A stretch of DNA of 64,000 nucleotides from Chryseobacterium soldanellicola (lineage in GTDB: Bacteria; Bacteroidota; Bacteroidia; Flavobacteriales; Weeksellaceae): positions 930,001 to 994,000 of the forward strand of contig NZ_FNKL01000004.1 in assembly GCF_900100115.1 (NCBI RefSeq), read 5' to 3'. A program made the position numbers and the translations under genes. Below the pieces are notes generated by a model that worked only from the letters and a program-made list of their open reading frames with translations, had not been told where the DNA came from and did no database searches. Position 1 is the first letter of the stretch; each line of letters opens with the position of its first letter. Shown here in pieces: positions 44,528 to 53,615 of the stretch.

Positions 44528-47500
44528 TTAAAAAGTTAAATTGACACCAAGAACATAACTTCTTGAACGTGGAAAGGACGAAGTATCATATCCCGGCGTC
44601 ACTGCAACACCGCTTGCTGCCGAAACTTCAGGGTCATATCCTGAATATCCTGTTATTGTCGCTAAATTATTAACCGTAACATAAATACGTGCATTCGTTA
44701 ACGAAACATGCTGTAAAAATTCTTTATTAAAGCTGTATCCTAAAGTTAACTGAGCAATTCTCAAATATGATCCGTCTTCCACATAATATGAAGAAGGATA
44801 AGCTATATTAGCCGTATTGGTGTTGCTTAAGCTCCAAAGGCTTGAATCTTCATTAGGATTAAGCTCTTTTAATCTCACCAAATTTGTTGTTGCCTGCCCT
44901 GTATTAGGATCAATTAAATGATAATAATTGTTTCCGAATTCTGTCGGAACGTTTTGGTATAAAGCATATGGGCTTAAACTCTGCTTGGTGGCATTGTAAA
45001 TATCTCCGCCTACACTGAATTTCATAAATATCGCTAAATCAAAGCCTTTGTAAGAAAAATTATTGCTGATACCCCCGATAAAATCAGGTGTTCCGTTTCC
45101 AATTTTCACTAATTTTCTTGTAAACTGGTCTCCGGCCTCATTATCTGCGGCAAATTTCATATCTCCGGGTTTTGGAGTTCCGGAAGAAGGTTTTACCACG
45201 CCAGGCTTCAAGGTAAGGGTTCCGTTTGGAGCCTGTATGAAATCATCCGTCGTATAAATCCCCTGATAAACGTATCCGTACATATCTCCAAGCTCTTCTC
45301 CCACGGTAGCATAATAAGTCACCAATCCTGATCTGCTGCTTCCTACGCTGAATGGTCTTGAATCTCTTCCATCCAGAGCAAGAACTTTTGACTTGTTAAA
45401 ACCAATATTTGCATCTGTAGACCATCTGAAGCCTTCCGTTTTAATATTAATACTGTTAAGGGTAAATTCCAGACCTTGGTTTCTCATGCTTGCAATATTT
45501 TCATATCGTGTACTATATCCTGTAGAAACCGGCAAACCAACTGGCAGCAACATCCCATTAACATCATTTCTGTAAAGTTCGGAAGTTAGTTTGATTCTGT
45601 TGTTGAATAACCCTAAGTCCACTCCAATATTGGTTGCTTTCATCTCTTCCCACTGCAGGCCTCGGTTACCGACAGTATTGCTTGTTGTATAAGCGGGATT
45701 ACCCGGTGTATTATTGATCGGATAATCGGTAAGTACCAGATTGGTAGTGTATAAGCTGTTTCCTATATCGTTATTTCCTGTAATTCCGTATTCAAATCTG
45801 AATTTCAGATCATTGATGACATTATTAATCTTGCTGTTTTGCCAGAAGCTTTCCTGAGAAGCACGCCATGCAGCGGCTACTGACGGAAAATTTCCCCATT
45901 TTTTATCCGGGCCAAATTTTGAAGATCCGTCTCTACGAAAAGTTGCCGTCAATAAATAACGATCATCATAGTTGTAGTTTACACGTCCAAAATAAGAGCT
46001 CATGGCTGTACTTGAATGACTTACATCTTTGTCGGATATCGTTGCATTTGTAATATCATCCAATCCATAATTAAAGATAGGGAATTTGATGAGTCTCATA
46101 CTGTTCCCTTCAGACTCCTGATAAACAGCTTCCTGCCCGACCAAAGCGGTAACCTTATGCTTTTCTCCGAATGTTCTGTTATAAGTTAAAGTATTGGTAA
46201 TCTGATAACGATAATTTTCCGCATTCGCTATACTTCCGTTGATTCCTGTGTTTACAGGATCTGTTAAATAAGCGCGGGAATTTGCATCTGAAAATGAAGT
46301 AGATTTACTATTGTTCCAGTTATATGATCCTGCTGTTCTGAATGTGAAATTCTTTAAAAAATCAAATTCGATACCCGCATTGGCTACAAATGATCTAAAA
46401 CGTTTGTTAGATGTAGATGCCTGAGTTTCTATATAAGGATTTTCTGTGTCAAAACCAGAATCCAAGGCTGAATAATCAGGGAAAGTCTGTGTATTAAACA
46501 GTTGATCCTGAGTAAATTTCGTTCCTCCCGTAATTGGTTGAAGAAGGATTTTTTTCATTCCCGAATACGCTCCTCCTCCGTTGGTGGAATTGGAATTAAA
46601 CATCGAGCTGAAATCTACTCTTATTCCTTTATATAATTCGGAATTAATGTTAGCCCGTAATGAATTTCTTGTTTCATTGAAATTTTGAAGCAAACCCTCC
46701 TGCTTATTGTAATTATAACTGATGAATGCCTGAGTTTTTTCGTTTCCAACAGAAATATTAACGTTTTGATTTTGCGTTACCCCTGTTCCGCCCAGCATTT
46801 TTTCCTGCCAGTCTAATGCGGAAGCCGACCCATACCGATTGCTGATCCTGTTAAATGCTCCTGTATAAAATCCCGGTGAATCTGTTCCCAGGCTGTTATC
46901 GAAAACATTGCTCCATTGAGTTGCTTTTCCTCCCAGCTGAGCCAGCTCGTACTGATATTTCACATACTGTTCGGCATTAGAAAGCATATCCAGCTTCTTG
47001 GAAAGCATATCAAAGCTCATGAACGAGTTATAATTAATGGTCGTTTTTCCTTTTTTACCGCTTTTAGTTTTAATGACGATAATACCGTTGGAACCACGGG
47101 CACCATAAATTGCGATTGCGGAAGCTCCTTTTAATACATCAATACTTTCAATATCATTAGGGTTAATAATGTTTAATGCATTATCAAGCTGGAAACCATC
47201 TACAATATATAATGGCTCTGTACCTTGAGTAATTGAAGCACCTCCACGAATGGTAACGTTTGCTGCTGCTCCCGGCGCACCGCCTGCAGTCACGATATTT
47301 AATCCCGAAGCTCTTCCCTGTAAAGCCTGTAAAGCATTCATCGCCGGTGTGGCTGCCAGATCTTTTGCAGAAACTGAAGCTACAGATCCCGTTAAATCTG
47401 ATTTTTTTACTTTTCCATAGCCGATAACAACAACCTCTTCGATCTCTTTCGTTCCTACTTTTGCAGTATCCTTAATTGTTGTTTGCCCAAAGACAAAACC

Positions 47501-47566
47501 AGACGCAAGCAGAAATAAAGGTGCAATTAATGGCTTTAAATTCTTGTTTGTAATTTTTAAAGACAT
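44528..47566 (-). CDS. SusC/RagA-family TonB-dependent outer-membrane transporter
   Basis: A 1012-residue TonB-dependent receptor. After a signal peptide (about 1-28) comes a TonB-box-like region IEEVVVIGYGKVKKSDLTG with no N-terminal carboxypeptidase-like domain, then the plug (ALQALQGRASGLNI, GAAANVTIRGGASI, EPLYIVDGF, INPNDIESIDVLKGASAIAIYGARGSNGIIVIKTK in parts) and a 22-strand barrel ending in SYVLGVNLTF with terminal Phe. It imports oligosaccharide into the periplasm using TonB energy, with the SusD encoded 10 bases downstream. A GCAGGAT direct repeat lies upstream of its promoter. Confidence 0.96.
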   Translation of the reverse strand: MSLKITNKNLKPLIAPLFLLASGFVFGQTTIKDTAKVGTKEIEEVVVIGYGKVKKSDLTGSVASVSAKDLAATPAMNALQALQGRASGLNIVTAGGAPGAAANVTIRGGASITQGTEPLYIVDGFQLDNALNIINPNDIESIDVLKGASAIAIYGARGSNGIIVIKTKSGKKGKTTINYNSFMSFDMLSKKLDMLSNAEQYVKYQYELAQLGGKATQWSNVFDNSLGTDSPGFYTGAFNRISNRYGSASALDWQEKMLGGTGVTQNQNVNISVGNEKTQAFISYNYNKQEGLLQNFNETRNSLRANINSELYKGIRVDFSSMFNSNSTNGGGAYSGMKKILLQPITGGTKFTQDQLFNTQTFPDYSALDSGFDTENPYIETQASTSNKRFRSFVANAGIEFDFLKNFTFRTAGSYNWNNSKSTSFSDANSRAYLTDPVNTGINGSIANAENYRYQITNTLTYNRTFGEKHKVTALVGQEAVYQESEGNSMRLIKFPIFNYGLDDITNATISDKDVSHSSTAMSSYFGRVNYNYDDRYLLTATFRRDGSSKFGPDKKWGNFPSVAAAWRASQESFWQNSKINNVINDLKFRFEYGITGNNDIGNSLYTTNLVLTDYPINNTPGNPAYTTSNTVGNRGLQWEEMKATNIGVDLGLFNNRIKLTSELYRNDVNGMLLPVGLPVSTGYSTRYENIASMRNQGLEFTLNSINIKTEGFRWSTDANIGFNKSKVLALDGRDSRPFSVGSSRSGLVTYYATVGEELGDMYGYVYQGIYTTDDFIQAPNGTLTLKPGVVKPSSGTPKPGDMKFAADNEAGDQFTRKLVKIGNGTPDFIGGISNNFSYKGFDLAIFMKFSVGGDIYNATKQSLSPYALYQNVPTEFGNNYYHLIDPNTGQATTNLVRLKELNPNEDSSLWSLSNTNTANIAYPSSYYVEDGSYLRIAQLTLGYSFNKEFLQHVSLTNARIYVTVNNLATITGYSGYDPEVSAASGVAVTPGYDTSSFPRSRSYVLGVNLTF

Positions 47567-47601
47567 ATATTAAGTTTTAGTAACATTCAATTATTATTTA
47601 G

Positions 47602-47647
47602 CCAATGTACACTGTTACAAAAATTCTGGCATCCTGCAATATCCTGC
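47602..47647 (-). promoter_or_regulatory. susC promoter with GCAGGAT direct repeat
   Basis: GCAGGATATTGCAGGATGC (47629-47647) carries two GCAGGAT units 10 bases apart, one helical turn. It is 19 bases upstream of TACATTGG (47602-47609), a one-mismatch TAnnTTTG box, and about 35 bases before the start region. The layout fits an activator bound next to RNA polymerase. Confidence 0.6.
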
Positions 47648-47826
47648 ATCGAAAATTCTTAATTTATCTTAATTATATGTAAAAATTTAAGATAAAAATT
47701 AAAAAATATAGCAATTTGATTAAATTATTAAAAATAAAATCTGAAATCTGTAACTCACTTTACAACAATGATCTAATCTATTAATTTGGAATGTAATTTT
47801 CAAAAAAATATACTATCATGCAACAT

Positions 47827-47861
47827 AAAAAAAGGCATCTGAAAAAAAATCCAGTGCCTTT
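47827..47861 (-). terminator. Terminator of rhaT
   Basis: On the minus strand AAAGGCAcTG pairs with CAgaTGCCTTT and is followed by a run of T. Confidence 0.8.
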
Positions 47862-47925
47862 ACAAAAATTAAACTATATAATCTGATAAGAATATCCTGC
47901 TAAAATCTGAATGCAGAAAAAGCCT

Positions 47926-49014
47926 CTATCGCAAAGAATTTCCGTATCCTACAATTAAAATAGAGACAAACATGACGATCATTCCGATAGCGATGGTCGT
48001 GATCGTTTTCTTGGAAACTCCTTTCCATTCTTTTATGATAATTCCCCATAAATTGGCAATTAAAATGATAAATGCCATGTGTAATATCCATGAGCTGGCA
48101 CCATTTCCCATTTTGCTTTCTCCCATTCCGTAGAAAAAGAACTGTAAAAACCACATCGTTCCTGCAAGCGCGCAAAAAATGATATTAAGCACAACCGGCA
48201 CATTTCTTTTGCTGTAATCTGTATACGATTTATTTTTAATGGCTAAATACAGGCAGCCGATTAAATTAACGGCCATCCCGCCCCAAAGCACAACGACATA
48301 GGTTACGTTATTCTGAAAAAGAAATTCTCCCTGTCCCGGGTTTGCGTTTTTCCATAATTCGTTTGCAATATTGGCCATTGGTTTTCCGGCTTCTAACCCG
48401 AAATTAAAACAGGCGCTTAAAACCCCTGATATTAAAGAAACAATTAATCCTAAGCCAAATTTGTATTCTGTTTTTACCTGTACACCGTGCGGATCTGTTG
48501 TTTCGGCATCGACTTCTTTTTCTTTCATCATTCCGGCTTTTCCGCTAATGATAATTCCTATCACACAGACAAAAAGCCCTAATAAAACCATCTGCCCCCA
48601 TCTGCTGGAAACCATCAGGCCAATACTGTCTTTGCCTGTCTGCGGAGAAAATTCATAATAAATTGATGGAACTAATGAGCCAAAAACCATACAAAGCCCC
48701 AAAATAATGCTGCTTCCAAGTGCCACACCTAAATACCGAACCCCTAAACCATAAGTAAAACCTCCAATTCCCCATAAAGCACCGAATAAAAACGTCAGTC
48801 CTAATATAGAAGAGCTCTCATTCTGTATAATTTCCCAAAAATTTGGAATGGTAAGAAAAGCTGCTAACGGCGGAACTATGATCCAGGAAAAGATCCCTCC
48901 TATCAGCCAATATGTTTCCCAGGACCATCCTTTTACTTTTTTGTACGGTAAATAGAAACTTCCCGAAGAAAACCCTCCTAAAAAATGGAAAAAAACTCCT
49001 AATAATGCATTCAT
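47926..49014 (-). CDS. rhaT: L-rhamnose/H+ symporter RhaT
   Basis: A 362-residue inner-membrane transporter with ten predicted hydrophobic helices. RhaT-specific stretches include FFHFLGGFSSGSFYLPYKKVKGWSWE (in part), GALWGIGGFTYGLGVRYLGVALG, CMVFGSLVPSIYY, and SSWILHMAFIILIANLWGI. It carries L-rhamnose into the cytoplasm with protons. The gene has its own terminator and two GntR-type operators (49052 and 49081) directly upstream, so it appears to be a separate, sugar-controlled transcript beside susCD. Confidence 0.96.
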   Translation of the reverse strand: MNALLGVFFHFLGGFSSGSFYLPYKKVKGWSWETYWLIGGIFSWIIVPPLAAFLTIPNFWEIIQNESSSILGLTFLFGALWGIGGFTYGLGVRYLGVALGSSIILGLCMVFGSLVPSIYYEFSPQTGKDSIGLMVSSRWGQMVLLGLFVCVIGIIISGKAGMMKEKEVDAETTDPHGVQVKTEYKFGLGLIVSLISGVLSACFNFGLEAGKPMANIANELWKNANPGQGEFLFQNNVTYVVVLWGGMAVNLIGCLYLAIKNKSYTDYSKRNVPVVLNIIFCALAGTMWFLQFFFYGMGESKMGNGASSWILHMAFIILIANLWGIIIKEWKGVSKKTITTIAIGMIVMFVSILIVGYGNSLR

Positions 49015-49051
49015 AATTTATCTTATGGTTAGAATTTGAAAATTAAATATA

Positions 49052-49094
49052 TGAAATCGATTGCGCATCTTGTAGTGTCATGCAATTGATTATA
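49052..49094 (-). promoter_or_regulatory. Tandem GntR-type operators of rhaT
   Basis: TGAAATCGATTGCG (49052-49065) and TGCAATTGATTATA (49081-49094), centres 29 bases apart, the first 38 bases from the rhaT start and next to the -7-like box. The second is a weaker match to TGnAATCGATTnCA. Confidence 0.6.
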
Positions 49095-49238
49095 TTGTTT
49101 TCTTTTCGATAATAAAATTAAGGTTTTTTCTTAATCCTATTAATATTAATTAAATATTGTTTTAAAATTGCATATCATTTTACGCAAAGATTTTAATAAT
49201 AAGTTTTGGCTAAAGCCTTATTGCAATCTCATTTTATA

Positions 49239-49266
49239 GTCGGACTAAAGTCCGACCCTATTGATT
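49239..49266. repeat. REP-like palindrome, variant copy C
   Basis: GTCGGACTAAAGTCCGAC followed by CCTATTGATT; same loop and 3' flank as the other copies, with compensating changes in the stem. Confidence 0.7.
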
Positions 49267-49367
49267 GTAGATAAATTTAAGTTCACAGCATTAATTTTCT
49301 TAACGCTCCTGCTTCCTAGGTCGATTAATTTATTGAGTAAAATTCAATAAGTTCTTAAACTTAATAT

Positions 49368-50531
49368 TTACTTTAATTTGTAAACTTCACTTCCTGCAAG
49401 CAACAGACAACCTAAGCCATAGTCTTCAAAATCAGGTTGTTTGTCAACGGCAAGTGGCTGACCGTCTTTGGGCTCTTTTCCAGTTCCCTGAACCCAACCT
49501 AAAAACCCATTTGGCTGAACGGAATCTTTTGCAATCGCGTTCCAGGCTTTGATGACAACCGGTAAATAGGTTTCTCTGTCAATCAGACCTTTGTTGATTC
49601 CATAAGCCATTCCGTATACGAAAAGGGCGGTTCCTGTCATTTCTTTTCCTCCGAAATTGGTCGGATCGTGTAAGCTTACATTCCAAAATCCGTCTTCTCT
49701 CTGAATCGGAAGCAATGCCGATAACAAATCTTTGTAATCCTGTAAATATTCCTGATAATGAGGATCTGATTTCGGCGTATCTTCGAGTGTGCGTGCCAGT
49801 GCAGCAACTACCCAGCCGTTTCCGCGGCTCCAGTAGCAGTCTTCACCGTTTGGCTCTTGATAAGGTGGGACAAAGCTTTTGTCTCTCCACCAAAGCTTGT
49901 CTTTCGGATTGTATAAACCGTTTCCTCCGTGCTTGTATTTTGTGAAGGCATACATTTCGTAATTTTTATCGAAATATTTTTTCTCGCCGGTCATTCTGCC
50001 CAGTTTTGTAAAAATTGGCATTCCCATCTGAAGCGCATCAATCCACCACCAGTCGTCTGCTTTATTGGTAGCCATCATGCTGTCTATGGAGGCTTTAACG
50101 AATTTTATTCTCTCAGGATTCTTTTTACCATCGATTTCATAAAGATCCAAATAGGTTTGTCCACAAGCCTGATTATCAGCGTTACGCGTATATGTATCAC
50201 GCATCATGTCCCAATTATGCTTTTCAGACCATGACATGGCGTAGTCGTAATATTCTTTTTTGGGATCTACTTTATACAGTGCGATTAATCCTTCATAATA
50301 AACGGCACGCGTCCAAAGGTTACTTGGCCACACTTTTTTACCTACAATTTCTTTCCCGGTATCCGGCCATTTGTTCATGAAATATTGGTTGGCTCTTTCT
50401 GCAATTTTCAGGACTTCCTTTTTATTGGGAAGATCAATATTTTTTGTTGTCGCCTGTTTTTGCACTGAACATGAGGATAAAGCCCCAAAAATCATAACAA
50501 AAGCAGCACTTTTCATTAGTATCTTTTTCAT
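49368..50531 (-). CDS. GH105 unsaturated rhamnogalacturonyl hydrolase (lipoprotein)
   Basis: A 387-residue enzyme of the YteR/YesR family that removes the 4,5-unsaturated galacturonyl residue left by rhamnogalacturonan lyase. A lipobox (LSSC at about residue 20-23) anchors it to a membrane. The (alpha/alpha)6 barrel shows NLWTRAVYYEGLIALY, DWWWIDALQMGMP with the catalytic Asp, NGEDCYWSRGNGWVVAALA, and EDGFWNVSLHDPTNFGGKEMTGTALF (in parts). It complements the PL11 lyase gene located just upstream. Confidence 0.94.
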   Translation of the reverse strand: MKKILMKSAAFVMIFGALSSCSVQKQATTKNIDLPNKKEVLKIAERANQYFMNKWPDTGKEIVGKKVWPSNLWTRAVYYEGLIALYKVDPKKEYYDYAMSWSEKHNWDMMRDTYTRNADNQACGQTYLDLYEIDGKKNPERIKFVKASIDSMMATNKADDWWWIDALQMGMPIFTKLGRMTGEKKYFDKNYEMYAFTKYKHGGNGLYNPKDKLWWRDKSFVPPYQEPNGEDCYWSRGNGWVVAALARTLEDTPKSDPHYQEYLQDYKDLLSALLPIQREDGFWNVSLHDPTNFGGKEMTGTALFVYGMAYGINKGLIDRETYLPVVIKAWNAIAKDSVQPNGFLGWVQGTGKEPKDGQPLAVDKQPDFEDYGLGCLLLAGSEVYKLK

Positions 50532-50632
50532 AATTATAATATATTTTTATCTATTTAATAAAATTAGCTTTGATTTAAATTATAGTTTGTTTAAATTTTA
50601 GCTAAAGCAAAATGAAGATTTCATTCTTTGAA

Positions 50633-50658
50633 AACGGGCTTGAAGCCCGTTCTTATAG
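50633..50658. repeat. REP-like palindrome, copy D
   Basis: AACGGGCTTGAAGCCCGTT followed by CTTATAG, between the PL11 and GH105 genes. Confidence 0.75.
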
Positions 50659-50673
50659 ATTTAAGCTTTGAAA

Positions 50674-52548
50674 TTAATGTTTTACAGCAATTACATTTGG
50701 TTTCGGAACTTCTTTAACCGATTCGTCCAGATAATAATCCGTGTGCGGAGGCTGATTGTAGCCTACATTTTGCCAAACGATGCTCAAACGGTACTGTGGA
50801 TTGTGCATCAGCGTGTACAAACGGTGCTTCGTAGGAATTGTTGAGCTGAAAATTCTCAATTCCTGATTGTCTGAAGTTCTGTAAATTACTTCTTCTCTCC
50901 AGTCTCCAAATAAATCTGCCACTAAAGAAGGGTTTTTCTTGGTTCCGTTGTTTGATTCACACTGAAAATTTTTGGCATCAAATATCAAATTTGATTTCTC
51001 ATTTTTCCAATCCCATTTTGATATAGAAGTTCCGTCTAAAATTTCACTTAAAAAATCACCATCCCAATAAATTCCCATATTAACAGCCGGATTTTTCTCG
51101 CTGATTTTGTTTCCTTTGGCATCATAAAGACCTTTCACTCCCGCTCCGGCAGCCCAGCATTCAGAACCTTCATAACGAGGATCAATATTTAAAGACAAAC
51201 CTCTTCCCGGACCCTGGAATTTGCCCTGCTTGCTGTAAATTAAAGAAGGTAATTTCCATAAAACCTTTCCTGTTTTTCCATCTCTGAAGTGCGCACCTGC
51301 ATCATCAAATCTCTCCTGAATATCAAAGATTTCCAATCCCGGATTTGAAGGATCTAAGTCTCCAACATGTAAGGCATCGCCATGACCGTAACCCGTACTG
51401 TTGAGTACTTTTCCGTTGTCATCGACGGTCATTGCCCCATAAACAATTTCATCTTTTCCGTCGTTATCAACATCTGCAATGCTTAAATTATGATTTCCCT
51501 GTCCGCGAAATTTTTTATTTTCTTCTGAACTTTCGGTATCAAATAACCATCGTAAACTGAGTTTTTTATCTTTATAATCCCAGGCTGCAATTGCTGTTCT
51601 TGTGTAATATCCTCTCGACATAATCACGCTTGGCGTTTTACCGTCCAGATAAGCGACTGCTCCCAAAAACCGGTCTATGCGGTTTCCTTTTGCATCGCCC
51701 CAGGTTTCGGTCATTTGCTCATCGGTTGGGTTTAAACTCCCTGCAAATCTTGGAACCTGGTAATTAACCGTATTAATTTCCTCACCTGTTTCTCCGTTAA
51801 AAACCGTCAGATATTCTGGTCCAGAAAGGATAAATCCGTTTTCATTGACATAATTTTTTGTGGCATCTCCAATAACTTTTCCTTTGCTGTCTTTTGAACC
51901 ATCTGCGGTTTTCATCACGATTTCTGCTTTACCATCTTGGTCTAAATCGTACACCAAAAACTGTGTATAATGGGCTCCTTCTCTTATGTTTTTTCCTAAA
52001 TTGATTTCCCATAAGAATGTTCCATTAAGTTTATACGCCTGAATAATGGGCTCATCAGTAATCCCTTTCTGACTGTTGTCACGTGATTGTCCGGTTTGAT
52101 GAAGGATAATTTCATACTCCCCATCGCCGTCCAGATCTGCAACAGAAATATCATTTGGCGTATATCCGGCAGGCGTTTTTAAAGGAATAGAAAAATACGG
52201 CTTTTGAGAAGCAACATACTTCGCAGAATCATCATCCACCGTTTTATCCTGAGTATTGGATTTCACGAAATAAGTGTAATTCTTTCCTTTATCTGCTGTT
52301 TTGTCTAAAAAATTAGTCTCGTTGAGCAGCGGCTTTTCATTCAATTTTTTGGTTGAATTATTTTCAGTTCGATACAAATCAAACTGGGTATTTTGAGCTT
52401 CTGTTCCAAGCAAACGCCAACTTACAAAAACCCCTGATTCTGCAGGGATGGCTACGATTCCTCTTTTCAGGTATTCCATTTGTCTTTGGGCAAAAATTGT
52501 TTGCGAAAGAAAAATAGCGGGTGTAATAAAGATATACTTGATTTTCAT
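50674..52548 (-). CDS. Rhamnogalacturonan lyase, PL11
   Basis: A 624-residue secreted beta-propeller lyase (YesW/YesX-like) cutting the rhamnose-galacturonic acid backbone by beta-elimination. Signal peptide 1-20 (IFAQ). Family features: MEYLKRGIVAIPAESGVFVSWR at the N-terminus, repeated calcium-binding DxDxDG loops (VADLDGDGEYE, VYDLDQDGKAE, IADVDNDGKDE), GNHNLSIADV, GHGDALHVGDLDPSNPGLEIF and SLVADLFGDWREEVIYRT. A GntR-type operator at 52777 lies upstream. Its products are substrates of the neighbouring GH105. Confidence 0.96.
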   Translation of the reverse strand: MKIKYIFITPAIFLSQTIFAQRQMEYLKRGIVAIPAESGVFVSWRLLGTEAQNTQFDLYRTENNSTKKLNEKPLLNETNFLDKTADKGKNYTYFVKSNTQDKTVDDDSAKYVASQKPYFSIPLKTPAGYTPNDISVADLDGDGEYEIILHQTGQSRDNSQKGITDEPIIQAYKLNGTFLWEINLGKNIREGAHYTQFLVYDLDQDGKAEIVMKTADGSKDSKGKVIGDATKNYVNENGFILSGPEYLTVFNGETGEEINTVNYQVPRFAGSLNPTDEQMTETWGDAKGNRIDRFLGAVAYLDGKTPSVIMSRGYYTRTAIAAWDYKDKKLSLRWLFDTESSEENKKFRGQGNHNLSIADVDNDGKDEIVYGAMTVDDNGKVLNSTGYGHGDALHVGDLDPSNPGLEIFDIQERFDDAGAHFRDGKTGKVLWKLPSLIYSKQGKFQGPGRGLSLNIDPRYEGSECWAAGAGVKGLYDAKGNKISEKNPAVNMGIYWDGDFLSEILDGTSISKWDWKNEKSNLIFDAKNFQCESNNGTKKNPSLVADLFGDWREEVIYRTSDNQELRIFSSTIPTKHRLYTLMHNPQYRLSIVWQNVGYNQPPHTDYYLDESVKEVPKPNVIAVKH

Positions 52549-52618
52549 AATTCTACGTTATTATTTAGTAAAATTTTTATGGTTTGGCTTAAGCCGAATT
52601 TTTACGTACTCTTTTGCA

Positions 52619-52645
52619 AACGGGCTAAAGCCCGTTCCTATTGAT
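52619..52645. repeat. REP-like palindrome, copy E
   Basis: AACGGGCTAAAGCCCGTT with 3' flank CCTATTGAT, identical in stem and flank to copy B. Confidence 0.8.
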
Positions 52646-52717
52646 ATTGAATCTCTCGCAGCCCGACTTTAACGGAAATCCTTTTTGTGAAACGCAGTGT
52701 AACAAAAAGATTGGGAG

Positions 52718-52736
52718 TCCTTCGACATGCTCAGGA
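52718..52736. repeat. Short widespread extragenic repeat
   Basis: TCCTTCGACATGCTCAGGA, a near-palindromic string of a type seen between genes in many bacteria. Confidence 0.5.
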
Positions 52737-52776
52737 TAAATTCAAGTGGATTAAGCCCAAAATAACTATCAAATAA

Positions 52777-52790
52777 TTCAATCGATTGCA
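52777..52790 (-). promoter_or_regulatory. Putative GntR operator upstream of the PL11 gene
   Basis: TTCAATCGATTGCA, matching TGnAATCGATTnCA except for one outer base, 229 bases before the PL11 start and 19 bases beyond the stop of the DUF4350-like gene. Confidence 0.6.
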
Positions 52791-52808
52791 CAAATTCAAT
52801 TATTGATC

Positions 52809-53603
52809 TTATTTACTTTGTTTTAACAACCATTTCACCAATTCTTCTGCTCCCTGATAATTGGTAAAATCAGGAGTTAATTTTTTGCCGTCTGTATATT
52901 CATTGTAGCACCAAGGATCTCCCAACGCGAAAACAGTTCCTTTTCCGAGTTTTGCAATCGCAGCTATATTTTTACCTTCTGCAGACAAAATAGCTTTTGC
53001 GGGTGCTTTTACATCAATTGAACTCACTTCTTTCATGTATAATTTTTGTGCAGAGAAAATTTCATTTCCCACCGGAACATTTACTGCGCCCTGCTCAAAT
53101 TCTCTTCCCTGAACTCTGTTATAACTATCGTCATTGAAATGAATTCCAAATTCTCCTGCTAGCTTATTAAAGTGCTCAAACTCAGAATTTCCGTGATCGT
53201 TGCTCAATAAAACCAAGACGCCGCCTTTTTTCACCCATTCCACCAAATTTTTAACGGTTGCAGGATCTATCAGATTGGCCTTTCCATTAAAAGCTTCTTT
53301 ATCAATATCCGGATCTACAATAATATAAATGTTAGCATTTTTTAAATCTTTTTTAGAAGGAGCCGTTTTAAGCGTGCTGATTTCTGCGCCCTGTTTTGTA
53401 AAGATTTCTCCCAACAAAGAAAATCCGCCACTGGTCGTGTCATCCCATGTGTAGTGCCATGATTTTACTTCTCCTGTTTCTTTGTCCGCCTTTTTTTCGT
53501 TGTTGAAAAAGTTATCCAACACAACTTTCTTTTGAGAATAGGAAAAGCCAAATGTCAACAGGCAGGTTCCCAATGCGAATGTTTTTACTATTTTATTATT
53601 CAT
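52809..53603 (-). CDS. Secreted DUF4350-like (glutamine amidotransferase-fold) protein
   Basis: A 264-residue protein with signal peptide (1-23, FSYSQ). An N-terminal motif VVLDNFFNNEKK is followed by a Rossmann-like ThuA/DUF4350-type fold: NANIYIIVDPDID, LVEWVKKGGVLVLLSNDHGN, FNKLAGEFGIHFND, and GKGTVFALGDPWCYNEYTDG near the C-terminus. Such proteins recur in rhamnogalacturonan loci beside GH106 or GH105; no activity is established. It starts 12 bases after the GH106 stop, so the two share a transcript. Confidence 0.75.
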   Translation of the reverse strand: MNNKIVKTFALGTCLLTFGFSYSQKKVVLDNFFNNEKKADKETGEVKSWHYTWDDTTSGGFSLLGEIFTKQGAEISTLKTAPSKKDLKNANIYIIVDPDIDKEAFNGKANLIDPATVKNLVEWVKKGGVLVLLSNDHGNSEFEHFNKLAGEFGIHFNDDSYNRVQGREFEQGAVNVPVGNEIFSAQKLYMKEVSSIDVKAPAKAILSAEGKNIAAIAKLGKGTVFALGDPWCYNEYTDGKKLTPDFTNYQGAEELVKWLLKQSK

Positions 53604-53615
53604 TTTATTTAATTT

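Larger units (their letters stand above)
47567..47925. other. susC upstream region and rhaT terminator
   Basis: Contains the susC promoter (47602-47647) and the minus-strand terminator of rhaT (47827-47861). No gene. Confidence 0.7.
49015..49367. other. rhaT upstream region with operators and REP-like repeats
   Basis: Contains two operator-like palindromes (49052-49065, 49081-49094), a TAATTTTC -7-like box at 49039-49046, a small palindrome GGCTAAAGCC (49208-49217) and a variant REP-like element GTCGGACTAAAGTCCGAC (49239-49256). No gene. Confidence 0.65.
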
